Source of the DNA: Salinicola salarius
Lineage (GTDB): Bacteria > Pseudomonadota > Gammaproteobacteria > Pseudomonadales > Halomonadaceae
Length of the DNA: 64,000 bases
Reading direction: 5' to 3'
NCBI RefSeq assembly: GCF_003206135.1
Contig: NZ_PZJT01000012.1
Location: forward strand, 1 to 64,000
Both the position numbers and the translations under genes were made by a program. Below the pieces are notes generated by a model. The model was not told the DNA's origin. It ran no database searches and saw only the letters and a list, made by a program, of their open reading frames with translations. Every line of letters starts with the position of its first letter. Positions within the stretch are counted from its first letter, which is position 1. Below are positions 41,408 to 51,172 of this stretch, one piece after another.

Positions 41408-42349
41408 ATGGTGCGCGCTTCACAAAACCACTCGCCTTCTCCTCCGCGCCTGCCCGTCGAGGATGTAGCGTTTCGCGATTTGCTCGACCCCCGCATGAAG
41501 TGGGGGATCCGGCGTGCGCGCCTACAGGCGAGTTTGAAAGCGGCTTTTCAGCGCAGCGTTGGCGAGACAGTGGAAGAGTCTCTGTTTCGGCGCTGGGCCA
41601 CCGGAAAGGCAGGCTGTCGGTGGGCTGAGCGCCGCGGCCTGCCACGGCGATCGATCGAAGCGAGATTGGGGCAGGCGTTAATCGTGCACGTCGATCCCCG
41701 TGCGCTGATTCGCGACTTCAATGCCAAGGGAATCGGTGGCAAGCGCCCATCGTCTTCCGCCTTCATCTGGGACGGCGAATGGGATCAGAGCCGCGGCGAC
41801 CTGCGTCGCGGCTCTCGTTATCGCTTCATCAGCGATCTCGACGAGCACAGGGACGATCTCAGCCAGACCGAGCGCTTCCGCCAGTACCGTTCGCGGCTCG
41901 AGTCGGGGTATCCCTGGTCTTCCTATCAACAGGGCATTCTGCTCGATACGGAAGAAAAGATAATGGCCTACCTGCGGACCTACCTGGGCTTTCTCGACGA
42001 TATGGCGGCTCACGGATTCAATGCCGAGCTGGGAAAAGACGATCTGGGTGTCGCGGTCACCCGTGACGGCCGGCTGCTCAAGATCAATCGCGGCCTGCAC
42101 CGCTTGGCGATGGCTCAGCGCCTGGGCCTGGCATCCGTCCCCGTGGTCGTTCGTGCCGTCCACCGCGACTGGTGGGAGCGCGTGGTCGAAGGGGAGCGAG
42201 GGGAGACGGCACTGGCTCGAGTCGCCGAGGCGTTGCAGCACACCACCCCCGAAACCCGGCCGGGCAAACGGGATCCTGGCGAGGACCTGGGGCCCATCGA
42301 GTGGCCGGCGCCGCGCCACCCGGACCCATGTGCGGACGGCCTCAGTTGA
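41408..42349 (+). CDS. Uncharacterised LPS-island protein with ParB/Srx-like segment
   Basis: A 313-residue soluble protein without an assigned function. Residues 219-248 hold DGRLLKINRGLHRLAMAQ followed by VPVVV, which resembles the GxRRxxAA...VPV core of the ParB/sulfiredoxin fold. The middle has WDGEWDQS (121-128) and RLESGYPW (163-170), blocks I recall from unassigned proteins in polysaccharide clusters. The ParB/Srx fold includes free-serine kinases, so a nucleotide-using role such as phosphorylating a core sugar is possible but speculative. The N-terminal 60 residues are basic. The ATG at 41408 has only a weak ribosome site. The last 8 bases overlap the convergent opgB-like gene. Confidence 0.6.
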   Translation: MVRASQNHSPSPPRLPVEDVAFRDLLDPRMKWGIRRARLQASLKAAFQRSVGETVEESLFRRWATGKAGCRWAERRGLPRRSIEARLGQALIVHVDPRALIRDFNAKGIGGKRPSSSAFIWDGEWDQSRGDLRRGSRYRFISDLDEHRDDLSQTERFRQYRSRLESGYPWSSYQQGILLDTEEKIMAYLRTYLGFLDDMAAHGFNAELGKDDLGVAVTRDGRLLKINRGLHRLAMAQRLGLASVPVVVRAVHRDWWERVVEGERGETALARVAEALQHTTPETRPGKRDPGEDLGPIEWPAPRHPDPCADGLS

Positions 42350-43904
42350 CGCCGTTCCAGAGCCGCTCCTGCAGAAGATTCTCGCTGCGCATGCGCTGAT
42401 TCATTTCTTCCAGCGAATAACGTTCCACCAGCGTCGGGATCGACGAGAACAGCGATACCCCGAGCCCGGCCCGATGGTCAGGAATGGTGTAGTTCATCGC
42501 TTCCAGTAGCGTCGGCAGCACGTCCACCATGCTGGCTGGCCGCTCGATGACGCGGGGGCGCAGGCCGTTGCCCAGCATCATCAGGGTGTTTTCCCGCTCC
42601 TCGGCAATCAGATCCTCCCAGGCGGAGTTCTTCATCGAGAGGTGATCGCTGGCCACCACGACCAGCGTATTGTCCAGCAGCCCTTCGGACCGAAGCCGCT
42701 CGATGAAATTCCTGACCAGCCAGCCGGTACATTTGATCGAGTAGAGAATATCGGTCCCGTCGAAGGGGCCCTGATTGTCGATACAGGATTGCGACGGATT
42801 GCCGAACGGTGGGTGTCCGGCCAGCGTCAGACCGAAGAAGGCGTAGGGCTTGCCGCTGTCGTGCAGGTGCCGGATACGCTTCTCGGCCAGGCCGAGCAGC
42901 GTGTCGTCATAGAGCCCCCAGTCGTTGAGGTAACCGGCGGGGGCCTTGTCTTCCAGTTCGTCGCGACCCAGCGCCGTATCGAAGCCGTGGCCCTGATAGA
43001 ACTTCGCCTTGCCGGCAAATTTCGTGCTGGCGCCGCCCATGTAGGTCAGGTCGTAACCCCGCGCGTGGAGCAGGTCGCCGAGACAACTGACGCCAGGGAG
43101 CACGTCCGACAGCGGCTCGAACTGGTTGTCGTGCATCAGTCCCGCCGGCATCAGCGGCACTCCGCACTGGCTGGCGACCATGCCGGCCATCGTCCAGCCC
43201 GTGTTGTCGAGCTGCTTGACGCCGCGAAAGACCACGCCTTCCTTGCCCAGCTGCGCCAGATCCTCGTAAGCGTTACCGAAGCGTTGGGTATCGCTGTAGG
43301 TGCGCTCGGTGCTCTCCATGTAGATATAGATCAGGTTTGGCGGCTGGCGCGGCGCGGCGACGATTTCCGGTGGCTGGTAACGGTCGTTGAGCCAGGATTC
43401 GTCGTCGTCGATCGCCGAAGCGCCACGAAGCGACAACCCGAACAGCAACGGGTTGAAGGCGAGCAGAAACAGGCTCAAGACCCGTTCCCACAAGCGCCAG
43501 CGATGGTCGGCCCGCACCAGCCAGGTCACCGCCATCAGCATCACGATGGCCGCCATCGTGTAGATCACGCCGGCAATCTGGCGGTCGGTACTGCCGTTCT
43601 CCTCGATGCCGGCCTGCAGGTGAAAGATCACCGCGCCCAGGTCGAGTTGACCGAAGCTGTCGTCGAGATAGATATAGACCCACCACAGCACCAATGGCAG
43701 CAGCGACCATGGCCACGCCTTGCGCTGCGTGGCGCGCTGAGAGACATGCCCCCAGCGGAAGTGATAGCCGATAGCGAGCCAGCCCAGCGTGATGGCGACG
43801 GGCGTCCACCATGGCAGTACACAGACCACCATGATGGCGTAACCGATGCAGAGGCCGATATAAGTGAGTGCACACCAGCGTCGAGTGTTACGAGAGATGG
43901 TCAT
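42342..43904 (-). CDS. OpgB/MdoB-like phosphoglycerol transferase (sulfatase fold)
   Basis: An inner-membrane enzyme of the LTA-synthase/OpgB group that moves phosphoglycerol or a similar group onto periplasmic glycans. The 520 residues have about four N-terminal membrane segments and a large periplasmic sulfatase-fold domain from about residue 175. Motifs include IYIYMESTERTYSD with a metal-binding glutamate, GWTMAGMVASQCGVPL around the likely threonine nucleophile, and VVVASDHLSM with the metal-binding DH. The start at 43904 directly precedes the first membrane segment. It could modify osmoregulated glucans or the LPS core; its position in the LPS island leaves both open. Confidence 0.78.
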   Translation of the reverse strand: MTISRNTRRWCALTYIGLCIGYAIMVVCVLPWWTPVAITLGWLAIGYHFRWGHVSQRATQRKAWPWSLLPLVLWWVYIYLDDSFGQLDLGAVIFHLQAGIEENGSTDRQIAGVIYTMAAIVMLMAVTWLVRADHRWRLWERVLSLFLLAFNPLLFGLSLRGASAIDDDESWLNDRYQPPEIVAAPRQPPNLIYIYMESTERTYSDTQRFGNAYEDLAQLGKEGVVFRGVKQLDNTGWTMAGMVASQCGVPLMPAGLMHDNQFEPLSDVLPGVSCLGDLLHARGYDLTYMGGASTKFAGKAKFYQGHGFDTALGRDELEDKAPAGYLNDWGLYDDTLLGLAEKRIRHLHDSGKPYAFFGLTLAGHPPFGNPSQSCIDNQGPFDGTDILYSIKCTGWLVRNFIERLRSEGLLDNTLVVVASDHLSMKNSAWEDLIAEERENTLMMLGNGLRPRVIERPASMVDVLPTLLEAMNYTIPDHRAGLGVSLFSSIPTLVERYSLEEMNQRMRSENLLQERLWNGVN

Positions 43905-44026
43905 GACGCGCTTCGATCCGTGAACGTCGTGTTCTACCGGTGCCGGGTCCGGGCACCGCATGAGGAGTCGTTATGACTCTATCATGACGAATCCAAGACA
44001 AGCAGGTTAGCGACGAGTTCCCGGCG

Positions 44027-45124
44027 CTATCGTGAACTTCGCAATGCCAGGTCGTCGGCATGGCGTTCCATGGCGAGCTCGATCAGGCGTGTCACCAGCG
44101 CCGGATAAGTCATGCCGCTCGCCTGCCACAGCTTGGGATACATGCTGATGCGGGTGAAGCCCGGCAAGGTGTTGATCTCGTTGACGACGACCTTGCCTTC
44201 CGGCGTGAGGAAGACATCGACCCGAGCCAGGCCGGCGCATTCCAGCACCTGGAACGTGCGCACCGCGAGCTCGCGGATCGCCTCGCTGGCATCAGAATCG
44301 ATATCGGCGGGGACGGCGATCCTGGCTGCATCGTCGTCGATATACTTGGTGTCGTAGGAATAGAAACCGCCCTCGACCACGATCTCGCCGCAGACGCTCG
44401 CTTCGGGGGCGTCGTTGCCCAGCACCGCGCACTCGATTTCGCGTCCGACCACGGCGGATTCGACCAGCACCTTGTGATCGAATGCCAGGGCCAGGGCCAG
44501 CGCCTGCTGGAACTCGGCTGCGTTCTCCACCCGGCTGACGCCGACCGACGACCCCTGGTTGGCCGGCTTGACGAACAGCGGCGTGCCCAGCTCGTCGCGC
44601 AGGGCGTCGAAATCGGCGCTGGCGGCCGTGCGGCGGGTCAGGGTGACGAAAGGTGCCACCGGGATGCCGGCATCGCGCAGCAGGCGCTTGGTGACGTCCT
44701 TGTCCATCCCGGCAGCCGAGCCGAGCACGCCGGAACCGACGAAGGGCAGATTGGCCATGCGCAGCAGCCCCTGCAGCGAACCATCCTCGCCCAGCGTGCC
44801 GTGAACGATGGGGAAGACCACGTCCAGCTGGTTCAATGCCCCTTGAGACGCCTCGGTGGCGATCAGCTGCCGGTGCTCGCGGCCGGGCACCAGGGCGATA
44901 TCGCCGGCGGACGGGTTGAGCGCAATGCGTCGAGGGTCGTCGGCATCGAGCAGGAAGTCGGCCGCATCGTTGATATGCCACTGGCCCTGCTTGTCGATGC
45001 CGATGACCGTGACCTCGAAACGCTCGCGATCCAGCGCATCGACGATGTTCCTGGCCGATTGCAACGACACTTCATGCTCCGCCGATTTGCCGCCGCAGAT
45101 GACGCCAACCCGAATCTTGCTCAT
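44027..45124 (-). CDS. ddl: D-alanine-D-alanine ligase
   Basis: Joins two D-alanines for peptidoglycan precursors. The 365 residues put it in the longer DdlA-type class. It begins [20 protein letters not shown] and contains the ATP-grasp blocks [30 protein letters not shown] and [24 protein letters not shown] precedes the ATG. It lies outside the mur-fts cluster, among LPS genes, so it is probably an independently expressed paralogue or the only copy moved from its usual place. Confidence 0.94.
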   Translation of the reverse strand: MSKIRVGVICGGKSAEHEVSLQSARNIVDALDRERFEVTVIGIDKQGQWHINDAADFLLDADDPRRIALNPSAGDIALVPGREHRQLIATEASQGALNQLDVVFPIVHGTLGEDGSLQGLLRMANLPFVGSGVLGSAAGMDKDVTKRLLRDAGIPVAPFVTLTRRTAASADFDALRDELGTPLFVKPANQGSSVGVSRVENAAEFQQALALALAFDHKVLVESAVVGREIECAVLGNDAPEASVCGEIVVEGGFYSYDTKYIDDDAARIAVPADIDSDASEAIRELAVRTFQVLECAGLARVDVFLTPEGKVVVNEINTLPGFTRISMYPKLWQASGMTYPALVTRLIELAMERHADDLALRSSR

Positions 45125-45256
45125 AGTTCTGCTCCACTTCGCTAACGATCTCGACGCCGCTCGGCTGCGGCCTGTCGGGCGTCATGATGCCACGTTCCCG
45201 CTGTGTAAGTATTGCCCGGGCAGGCCGAATACCGGCTGCCTCGCTCAACCGGCGAA

Positions 45257-46315
45257 TCAGCGGGCAGCGAGGCGGCGATAGAGGGCGAGATAGGCTGCGG
45301 CCATGGCCTCGGGGGTGAAGTCGGCGAGACGCTGTCCGGCAGCCGTGGCCAGGCGTCGGCTGCGCTCGGGATCTTCCAGCAGAGCCATCAGCGCCGTTGC
45401 CAGCGCCTCCGCATCACCGGGAGGCACCAGCAGCCCGCTGACGTCGTCCTCGATCAGGTCCGGAATGCCGTCGACATCGCTGGCCACGATCGGCACGCCG
45501 TGGTCCATGGCATCGAGCAGCGTCGAACCGAGCCCTTCGTTGCGTGAAGGAAACGCGAACAGCGTCATGATCTCGAGATAATCGCCGACGTTCGGCCGGA
45601 AGCCTTCCCAGATCACGTTATCCAGATCCGCGCTCTCGGCCTTCAGCGCTTCGCCATCGGCGCCATCGCCGAGCAGCAGGAAGCAGACGTCCGGATGCGT
45701 CTCGCGCAACTGTCGCGCTGCCTCGAGCAGTACCCGCTGCCCCTTGTGGCGATCCACCAGCGCGCCGATATGGCCGATCACCCGGCGTCCGGCGAAGCGC
45801 TCGCGCAGCTTCGCGACCTCGGTCGGGTCGCTCGGCTGGCCGGAAAGCACGCTGGGAATACGGGCAACGGGGCACCAGTCCCGCTGGCGAAGATGGGTTT
45901 CGATCACCGAGGAGATCGCCACGGCGGTCGCCGCGCCGCGATAGGTCCAGCGGTTGAAGCGCTTGTCCTTGACCGGCTGCGGGACACGCCGGGTCAGGAT
46001 ATACGGCGTTCCGCGCAGGTGACGTTCGACCCACGCCCAGTGCACCGCCTTGGCCTCGTGAGCGTGGGTCAGGCTCGCGCGCGGGCGGTGGGCGTGGCCG
46101 GCCAGCGCATGATCGGCGTCGATCAATTCGATATCCGTGTCGGCCAGCGCCGCGCGCATCGGCGAGTCGCGCCGGCAGACCAGGCTCTGTTCCACGCTGC
46201 CTTGTTCATCGTCGATTCGAGCCAGTGCCTCGATCAGCAGCAACGTCTGGCGCTCGCCGCCGCGGAAGCCTCGGGCGAGATTGACGTGACGGATATGCAG
46301 CGGTTCGCGTGGCAT
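45257..46315 (-). CDS. GT4-family glycosyltransferase
   Basis: A 352-residue GT-B transferase. The acceptor domain starts IRHVNLARGFRGGERQTLLL. The donor domain contains IGHIGALVDRHKGQRVLL, LLGDGADGEALK and the catalytic-site motif NEGLGSTLLDAMDHGVPIVA. It starts 4 bp after the waaE stop codon, so the two are a translational pair and probably add successive sugars to the core. The donor is unknown. Confidence 0.85.
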   Translation of the reverse strand: MPREPLHIRHVNLARGFRGGERQTLLLIEALARIDDEQGSVEQSLVCRRDSPMRAALADTDIELIDADHALAGHAHRPRASLTHAHEAKAVHWAWVERHLRGTPYILTRRVPQPVKDKRFNRWTYRGAATAVAISSVIETHLRQRDWCPVARIPSVLSGQPSDPTEVAKLRERFAGRRVIGHIGALVDRHKGQRVLLEAARQLRETHPDVCFLLLGDGADGEALKAESADLDNVIWEGFRPNVGDYLEIMTLFAFPSRNEGLGSTLLDAMDHGVPIVASDVDGIPDLIEDDVSGLLVPPGDAEALATALMALLEDPERSRRLATAAGQRLADFTPEAMAAAYLALYRRLAAR

Positions 46316-46319
46316 CGAT

Positions 46320-47123
46320 TCACCAGATCCGGTCGAAATCTTCGGCGTCGCGAACCTTCGCGTCGCGTTGGAATTCGAGCAGCTTGGCGTATTTCAGGTA
46401 GGCGTTGATCGCCGCCGACAGCGCGACGGAGACGCCATCGAGCCCGCCGAGGAAGCCGCGCTGAAAGACGTATTTGCGCACGAAGGCGTTGGCGCCATGC
46501 AAAAACGGTGAGAAGGCGTTGGCCCGCTTGCCCTTGAGATACATGATCTTGGCGGCGCGATTGGAGAAGCGGCCGCTGGCCTTGCCGAACAGTTCGCCGA
46601 GGTTGGCGAACGAATAGTGTTCCAGATCGGCGTCCAGGCGCCGCGGATGCGTCGCCTGCACGGAAGCATGCTGGCGGCTCTCGGAAAATCCGGTGCGATC
46701 GCGATCGAAGAGCCGAATGCAGTAGTCCGGATACCAGCCGCAGTGGCGGATCCAGCGGCTGCCGATGAAATTGCGGCGACGCAGCGCGTAGGCGTCGTGG
46801 TTGCCCTCTCCGTTAGACTCGGCATCCAGATCGAGCGCCTGGATGGCCGCCACGGCGTCGTCGGTGAGCCGCTCATCCGCATCCAGCGACAGCACCCAGC
46901 GGTGGCTGGCGGCACGCGGGCCGACGTTCTTCTGCGGGCCATCGCCCAGATAGGGCTGGTGAATCACGCTGGCGCCGAACGCTTCGGCCCGGGCCACGGT
47001 GTCGTCGCGGGAGCCGGAGTCGACGACGATCAGTTCATCGCAGACTCGCTTCAGCGACGCCAGGCAGGCCTCGATGTTGTCGGCTTCGTTGAGCGTAATC
47101 ACTACGCCGGTGATGGCGGCCAT
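46320..47123 (-). CDS. waaE: LPS core beta-1,4-glucosyltransferase WaaE/KdtX-like
   Basis: A GT2 enzyme of 267 residues. The N-terminal nucleotide-binding region is GVVITLNEADNIEACLASL, with VDSGSRDDTVARA and the DxD-type SLDADERLT. The following ALRRRNFIGSRWIRHCGWYP is characteristic of WaaE/KdtX, which in Klebsiella and Serratia adds glucose to the first heptose. A C-terminal hydrophobic patch (GGLDGVSVALSAAINAYLKY) may touch the membrane. AGGA lies 7 bases before the ATG. It is separated from pbgA by a strong hairpin. Confidence 0.88.
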   Translation of the reverse strand: MAAITGVVITLNEADNIEACLASLKRVCDELIVVDSGSRDDTVARAEAFGASVIHQPYLGDGPQKNVGPRAASHRWVLSLDADERLTDDAVAAIQALDLDAESNGEGNHDAYALRRRNFIGSRWIRHCGWYPDYCIRLFDRDRTGFSESRQHASVQATHPRRLDADLEHYSFANLGELFGKASGRFSNRAAKIMYLKGKRANAFSPFLHGANAFVRKYVFQRGFLGGLDGVSVALSAAINAYLKYAKLLEFQRDAKVRDAEDFDRIW

Positions 47124-47169
47124 GAGCGGTCCTGTATCGTCGGTGGATAGACCTATCGAAAACGACAGC

Positions 47170-47200
47170 GGGCGTCGCGACCCGCTTCGTCGCGACGCCC
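47170..47200 (-). terminator. Strong hairpin after pbgA/before waaE
   Basis: A perfect 12-bp GC-rich stem (47170-47181 with 47189-47200) and 7-base loop. On the minus strand TTTT follows about 6 bases later. It lies 49 bp after the pbgA stop codon and 47 bp before the waaE start. The T tract is displaced, so partial read-through is likely. Confidence 0.6.
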
Positions 47201-47248
47201 GGTGATCGGGCTCCGGATAGCGCCTCGGTCATTGTAGCGCTGACAGGG

Positions 47249-49090
47249 CTATCGATAGAACTGACGGAACCACTGCATGGCTTCGAACACCGCCGGGGAG
47301 AATTCGGCGTCGTCGATCGGCTTGAGCTGCCGATCCACGATATCCCACTGCCCGGTGCCGTCGACCACGGTGATACGGTCCGGCTCGACGATTCCGTAAT
47401 CGATATAGCTGCTGGACTGTATCCAGGGGTGATCGATCCCGGGAGCGAGAAGATCCTTGCCCATGGCGTAGTCGGAGAGCGGGTTGGTGCAGCCCAGGGC
47501 ATGTCGCATCAGCATTGGCGCGACGTCGAGATGGCTGGTCATGCCCTCGACGCGGCCGGGCTCGACGCCGGGGCCATTGACGATCATCGGCACGAGGACC
47601 TGCGGCGAAGCGAAGTTGCTGTTGTGGCCCCAGTAGTTCCTGCCGAAATCGTTGAACGACTGACCGTGATCGGCAGTGACGACCAGCATCGTGTCGTCCC
47701 ACTCGCCCTTGGCCTTGAGATCGGCGATCACCCGACCGAGCAGTTCGTCATCGTAGTGGACCGAGTTGCGGTGACGATTGAAGTAGGGTGTTGGATCGGT
47801 ATCGGGGCCCAGATCGAGATAATCCATTCGCTTGACCGATGGCTGATACGGCTGTTCGGCGTCGTCGGGCACGTCGTAACCGTGGGGCGCATCGTAGAAC
47901 AGCATGCCGAACCAGGGCGAATCGTCCTGCTGCTCCTGCTGATCGAGCCAGTCCAGCCAGTCCTCGGTCATCTTCTGGTCCCGGCCCGCCGGCGAATTCC
48001 CCGGTGTGCTCAGCCGCAGCGGACTGACCGACGAGAAGATCGTGCGATCGAAGCCGACACCATCGAGGCTGGCCGACGAGAAGATGCCCATCGCATAGCC
48101 CTGCTTCTGCAACTGGGTGATCAGCAGCGGCGGCGTTTGGGTATCGTCCAGGTAGGCGTAGTAGTTGCCGGTGAGCCCGTAGAACAGGCTCATGGTGCCG
48201 TTACGGGTGGCGTTACCGCCACTGTAATGGTCGAGGTAGCGCCGGCCGCTGTCGTTCAGTGCGGCATAGAGATTCGGCGTGTTCTCGGGGCCATATTCAT
48301 CGGCGCGCCAGGAGTCGATCAGCACCACCAGGACGTTGGGCGGAGCCTCGGCCTGGCAACTGAGCGGGTTCCTGGGCCAGTCGAGATTCTGTGCCTGCTT
48401 GGTGTCGATATCGGCACGCTCGGCGCGAGCCGCGCGGGGATCCAGCCAGCCGTGCTTCTCCATGAAGTCCTTGGCGGTGGCCGGGAACAACAGCGGATAG
48501 ATGCCGACCTGCTGGGTCACGCTGCGCTGATAGCGGGCGTCGGCGACGACGTGCAGGGCGTGGCTGGCGATCAGCGTCACCAGGATCGTGCCGCAGGCGA
48601 GCCCTGCCGGCAGCCGCTGGCCGCGCCTGCCCACGATCAGACGATGCGCGAGCCAGCCTTCGAGTGCCAAGGCGACAGCCACGCAACCCACGACCACCAG
48701 CCAGGTGGAGGTGGCGAAACTGAAGATCTCGCCGTTCTTGTCGTTCAGGAACAGCGACACCATGAAGGCATTCACGTGGAAGCGATACTGGGCATAGACC
48801 ACCGTATCCAGCAGCAGCGCGCTCAGGCCCAGCGCGCCAAGCAGCGTGGCCGGCAGCCATAGCCAGCGTGCCCTCGTCACGACGGCCAGCACGGCTAGCG
48901 GCAGCCAGCCCAGCAGCACCAGCATGCCGAAGTGACCGATCCAGGTCAGGATCAGATAGGCGATTCCCATGGGATCATGGGGAATAGCAAGATAGGGTAC
49001 GTAACGCAGGGCGATCAGCCAGACGAGCGGTAGTTGAAACAGGGCGAAAAGCAGGGTGCTGCGCCAACGGCGCCTCAGCGTGTCTTGCAT
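47249..49090 (-). CDS. pbgA: PbgA/LapC (YejM)-type inner-membrane LPS regulator
   Basis: PbgA (LapC/YejM) senses LPS in the inner membrane and protects LpxC from LapB/FtsH proteolysis. This 613-residue homologue has five N-terminal membrane segments of the DUF3413 type, with YAQYRFHVNAFMVSLFLN after the third and ATAKDFMEKHGWLD before the linker, both close to the E. coli protein. The periplasmic sulfatase-fold domain starts near residue 250 (VLVVLIDSWRADEY) and contains SGGNATRNGTMSLFYGL. Unlike the E. coli protein as I remember it, a full metal-site motif VVTADHGQSF is kept, so this copy might be catalytically active. It starts 6 bp after kdkA. Confidence 0.88.
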   Translation of the reverse strand: MQDTLRRRWRSTLLFALFQLPLVWLIALRYVPYLAIPHDPMGIAYLILTWIGHFGMLVLLGWLPLAVLAVVTRARWLWLPATLLGALGLSALLLDTVVYAQYRFHVNAFMVSLFLNDKNGEIFSFATSTWLVVVGCVAVALALEGWLAHRLIVGRRGQRLPAGLACGTILVTLIASHALHVVADARYQRSVTQQVGIYPLLFPATAKDFMEKHGWLDPRAARAERADIDTKQAQNLDWPRNPLSCQAEAPPNVLVVLIDSWRADEYGPENTPNLYAALNDSGRRYLDHYSGGNATRNGTMSLFYGLTGNYYAYLDDTQTPPLLITQLQKQGYAMGIFSSASLDGVGFDRTIFSSVSPLRLSTPGNSPAGRDQKMTEDWLDWLDQQEQQDDSPWFGMLFYDAPHGYDVPDDAEQPYQPSVKRMDYLDLGPDTDPTPYFNRHRNSVHYDDELLGRVIADLKAKGEWDDTMLVVTADHGQSFNDFGRNYWGHNSNFASPQVLVPMIVNGPGVEPGRVEGMTSHLDVAPMLMRHALGCTNPLSDYAMGKDLLAPGIDHPWIQSSSYIDYGIVEPDRITVVDGTGQWDIVDRQLKPIDDAEFSPAVFEAMQWFRQFYR

Positions 49091-49096
49091 GCAGGG

Positions 49097-49834
49097 TCAA
49101 ACCTTATCGTGATCCGCCGGAACGTTCCGATAGCCATCGACGAGGGCGGTGAAAAATGGTTCCGCGTTGGCGGGCGAGAAACGCAGGAGAGAGCGCTTGA
49201 GCCGTAACAGATTGCGCTGGCGCCAGGCGCCTTCCGGGCGCAGTCGACAGCGGTCGAAATCTATCAGCCAAACCTTATCGTCGGCTGAAACGAGCAGATT
49301 GCGCGCATTGAGATCGACGTGGTCGAGACCGGCATCGTGAAACCGCCGAATGGTGGCACCGACATCGGCGAGCAATCGCGGCGAGGCACTTGCCAGGCGC
49401 TCTGCCAATGCCTGGCTCTTTGGCAGGCGCTGGGTGATCAGCGCGGCGCGATAGGTGATGCCGCGGCGTACCACGATCGCTGCTATCGGCGCCGGTACCG
49501 GCAGCCCCTGCTCGAACAGGGCGCGTGTCAGGCGCATTTCACGGAAGCCGCGGGTGCGCTCGAGTCCCGTCCAGAGATAGTCGGCCTGGCTGACCTTGGC
49601 CGCCATGCCGCCACGGCGATAAGGCCGCAGCACCCAGTGATGGTCGTCCACCGCGAGAAACTGGCTGGCACCGCGTCCGGGCGCCGAGCCGACCACCAAG
49701 CCACGTTCGGCCCAGGCATCCGGGTCGAGCCAGGCTTCACCGAACGCAGGTAGAATCGGCAGGTCAGGCTGAGCGAGACGCGCAGGATCGTATAAGATAT
49801 GGGCGTCCCGATGATGATAGGTCGATAACGACAT
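49097..49834 (-). CDS. kdkA: 3-deoxy-D-manno-octulosonic acid (Kdo) kinase
   Basis: Phosphorylates position 4 of Kdo on lipid IVA-Kdo, using ATP. The 245 residues fit KdkA. The kinase-like core shows HDAGLDHVDLNARNLLV (catalytic loop) and VWLIDFDRCRLR (metal-binding DFD), and an RPYRRGG block lies in the N-lobe. The start at 49834 has AAGGA 8 bases upstream; much longer in-frame extension is not conserved. It is co-transcribed with pbgA. With the OpsX-type heptosyltransferase 3 kb away it predicts a phosphorylated single Kdo in the core. Confidence 0.92.
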   Translation of the reverse strand: MSLSTYHHRDAHILYDPARLAQPDLPILPAFGEAWLDPDAWAERGLVVGSAPGRGASQFLAVDDHHWVLRPYRRGGMAAKVSQADYLWTGLERTRGFREMRLTRALFEQGLPVPAPIAAIVVRRGITYRAALITQRLPKSQALAERLASASPRLLADVGATIRRFHDAGLDHVDLNARNLLVSADDKVWLIDFDRCRLRPEGAWRQRNLLRLKRSLLRFSPANAEPFFTALVDGYRNVPADHDKV

Positions 49835-50004
49835 GACCGATCCTTGACGTTGGGCCTGATGCGTTTGAATCGTAGCTGGCCGGCGAAAAGAGACAGGATA
49901 GACGGCAACGAGCCGTTGGGGCGCATTGTAACCGGACAACCCCGTCACCGCATGTCGGCGTTTCACGCCGCCCGGGACCCATCGAACATCGCAAGGAAGC
50001 TGTC

Positions 50005-51132
50005 GTGACCGAAGATTCGCAAGCGCCGTTAGCCGTGATCGCCATTCGTCAGGTGGAAAAGAGCACCGGCGCCAGTCGCAACGCTTTCGAACAGGCCATC
50101 GCACTGAAAGCGCTGGGCTATCGCGTGGCGATCCTTGCCGAGCGCGGCCGGCGCGAGCTGGCGGAAGCGGCCGGCGCCGAGCTGGTTCGGCTGAAACGGT
50201 GGCCGTTCAAGGGGCCCTTTCGGCGCTTCTGGTTCAATCGTCGGGTACAGGCCTGGTGTCGGCGTCATCGACCAGCGATGCTGGTCAGCCATGGTGATGT
50301 CGAGACGCCTGATGTCGTTTACATGCATAACTGCGTCCACCTCGCCAGCCAGCGCATCCATGGGCGCGATCTACCGCCGGGCCATGAAGTTGCCGCGATT
50401 CACGATCACGTGCTGAAAGGGGGCAAGTTCCGCCGCCTGGCGGTCAATTCGCGCATGATGGCTAATGATTTCCGCGATCGCTACGGCATCGACGAGTCGC
50501 GAATCGAGATCAGCTATCCCGGCTACGACCCCGAGATATTCAACCTCGAGCGGGCCACGGCAGGCCGCCCCGTGCGGCGACGTGAGCTGGGCATCGAGAA
50601 CGACACTCGGCTGATCGGCCTGATCACCTCCGGCAACTTCACCAAACGCAACGTGGCGGGGTTCGTCGAGATGGCGGCCGGGCTGGAGCAACGCCTGCCC
50701 GGCCGGTGCCGCTTTCTGGTCGTGGGCAAGGACGACTTTTCGCCCTATCAACGCCAGGCCGAACAGGCCGGCGTTGCCGAGCGCTTCATCTGGCGTACCA
50801 CAGTCAGTGACGTCGAGACGCTCTACGGTGCGCTCGACATATTCGTTCTGCCGGCCCATATCGAAGAGTTCGGACGCGTCTCGCTCGAGGCGATGGCCTG
50901 TGGCACGCCGGTATTGCTTTCATCCACCACCGGTGCCGCCGAGCTGCTCGAGGCCGACCACGCCGACCTGATCCTGGAAAGTCGGGACACCAAAGCCTGG
51001 GTCGATCGTCTCGAGCGGATGCTGGAGGAGCCAGGTCTCGACTCTCTGGGAACAGCGCTTTCGACGCTGGTAGACGGTTATTCCTATCAGTCTCAGACCG
51101 AGAAACTGAAGACCTCGTTTCGAGGGTTGTAA
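50005..51132 (+). CDS. GT4-family glycosyltransferase
   Basis: A 375-residue GT-B transferase with a GTG start and AAGGAAG upstream. The N-terminus has AIRQVEKSTGASRNAFEQAI, an unusual form of the glycine loop. The donor domain shows GLITSGNFTKRNVAGFVEMA, FLVVGKDDF and EEFGRVSLEAMACGTPVLLS. It is divergent from kdkA across 170 bp and converges on the GT25 gene. It probably adds an outer-core sugar; the specific one is unknown. Confidence 0.83.
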   Translation: MTEDSQAPLAVIAIRQVEKSTGASRNAFEQAIALKALGYRVAILAERGRRELAEAAGAELVRLKRWPFKGPFRRFWFNRRVQAWCRRHRPAMLVSHGDVETPDVVYMHNCVHLASQRIHGRDLPPGHEVAAIHDHVLKGGKFRRLAVNSRMMANDFRDRYGIDESRIEISYPGYDPEIFNLERATAGRPVRRRELGIENDTRLIGLITSGNFTKRNVAGFVEMAAGLEQRLPGRCRFLVVGKDDFSPYQRQAEQAGVAERFIWRTTVSDVETLYGALDIFVLPAHIEEFGRVSLEAMACGTPVLLSSTTGAAELLEADHADLILESRDTKAWVDRLERMLEEPGLDSLGTALSTLVDGYSYQSQTEKLKTSFRGL

Positions 51133-51172
51133 TGGTAATTCTCGCTAGTCCGCGATAACCCATTAAAAGGCA

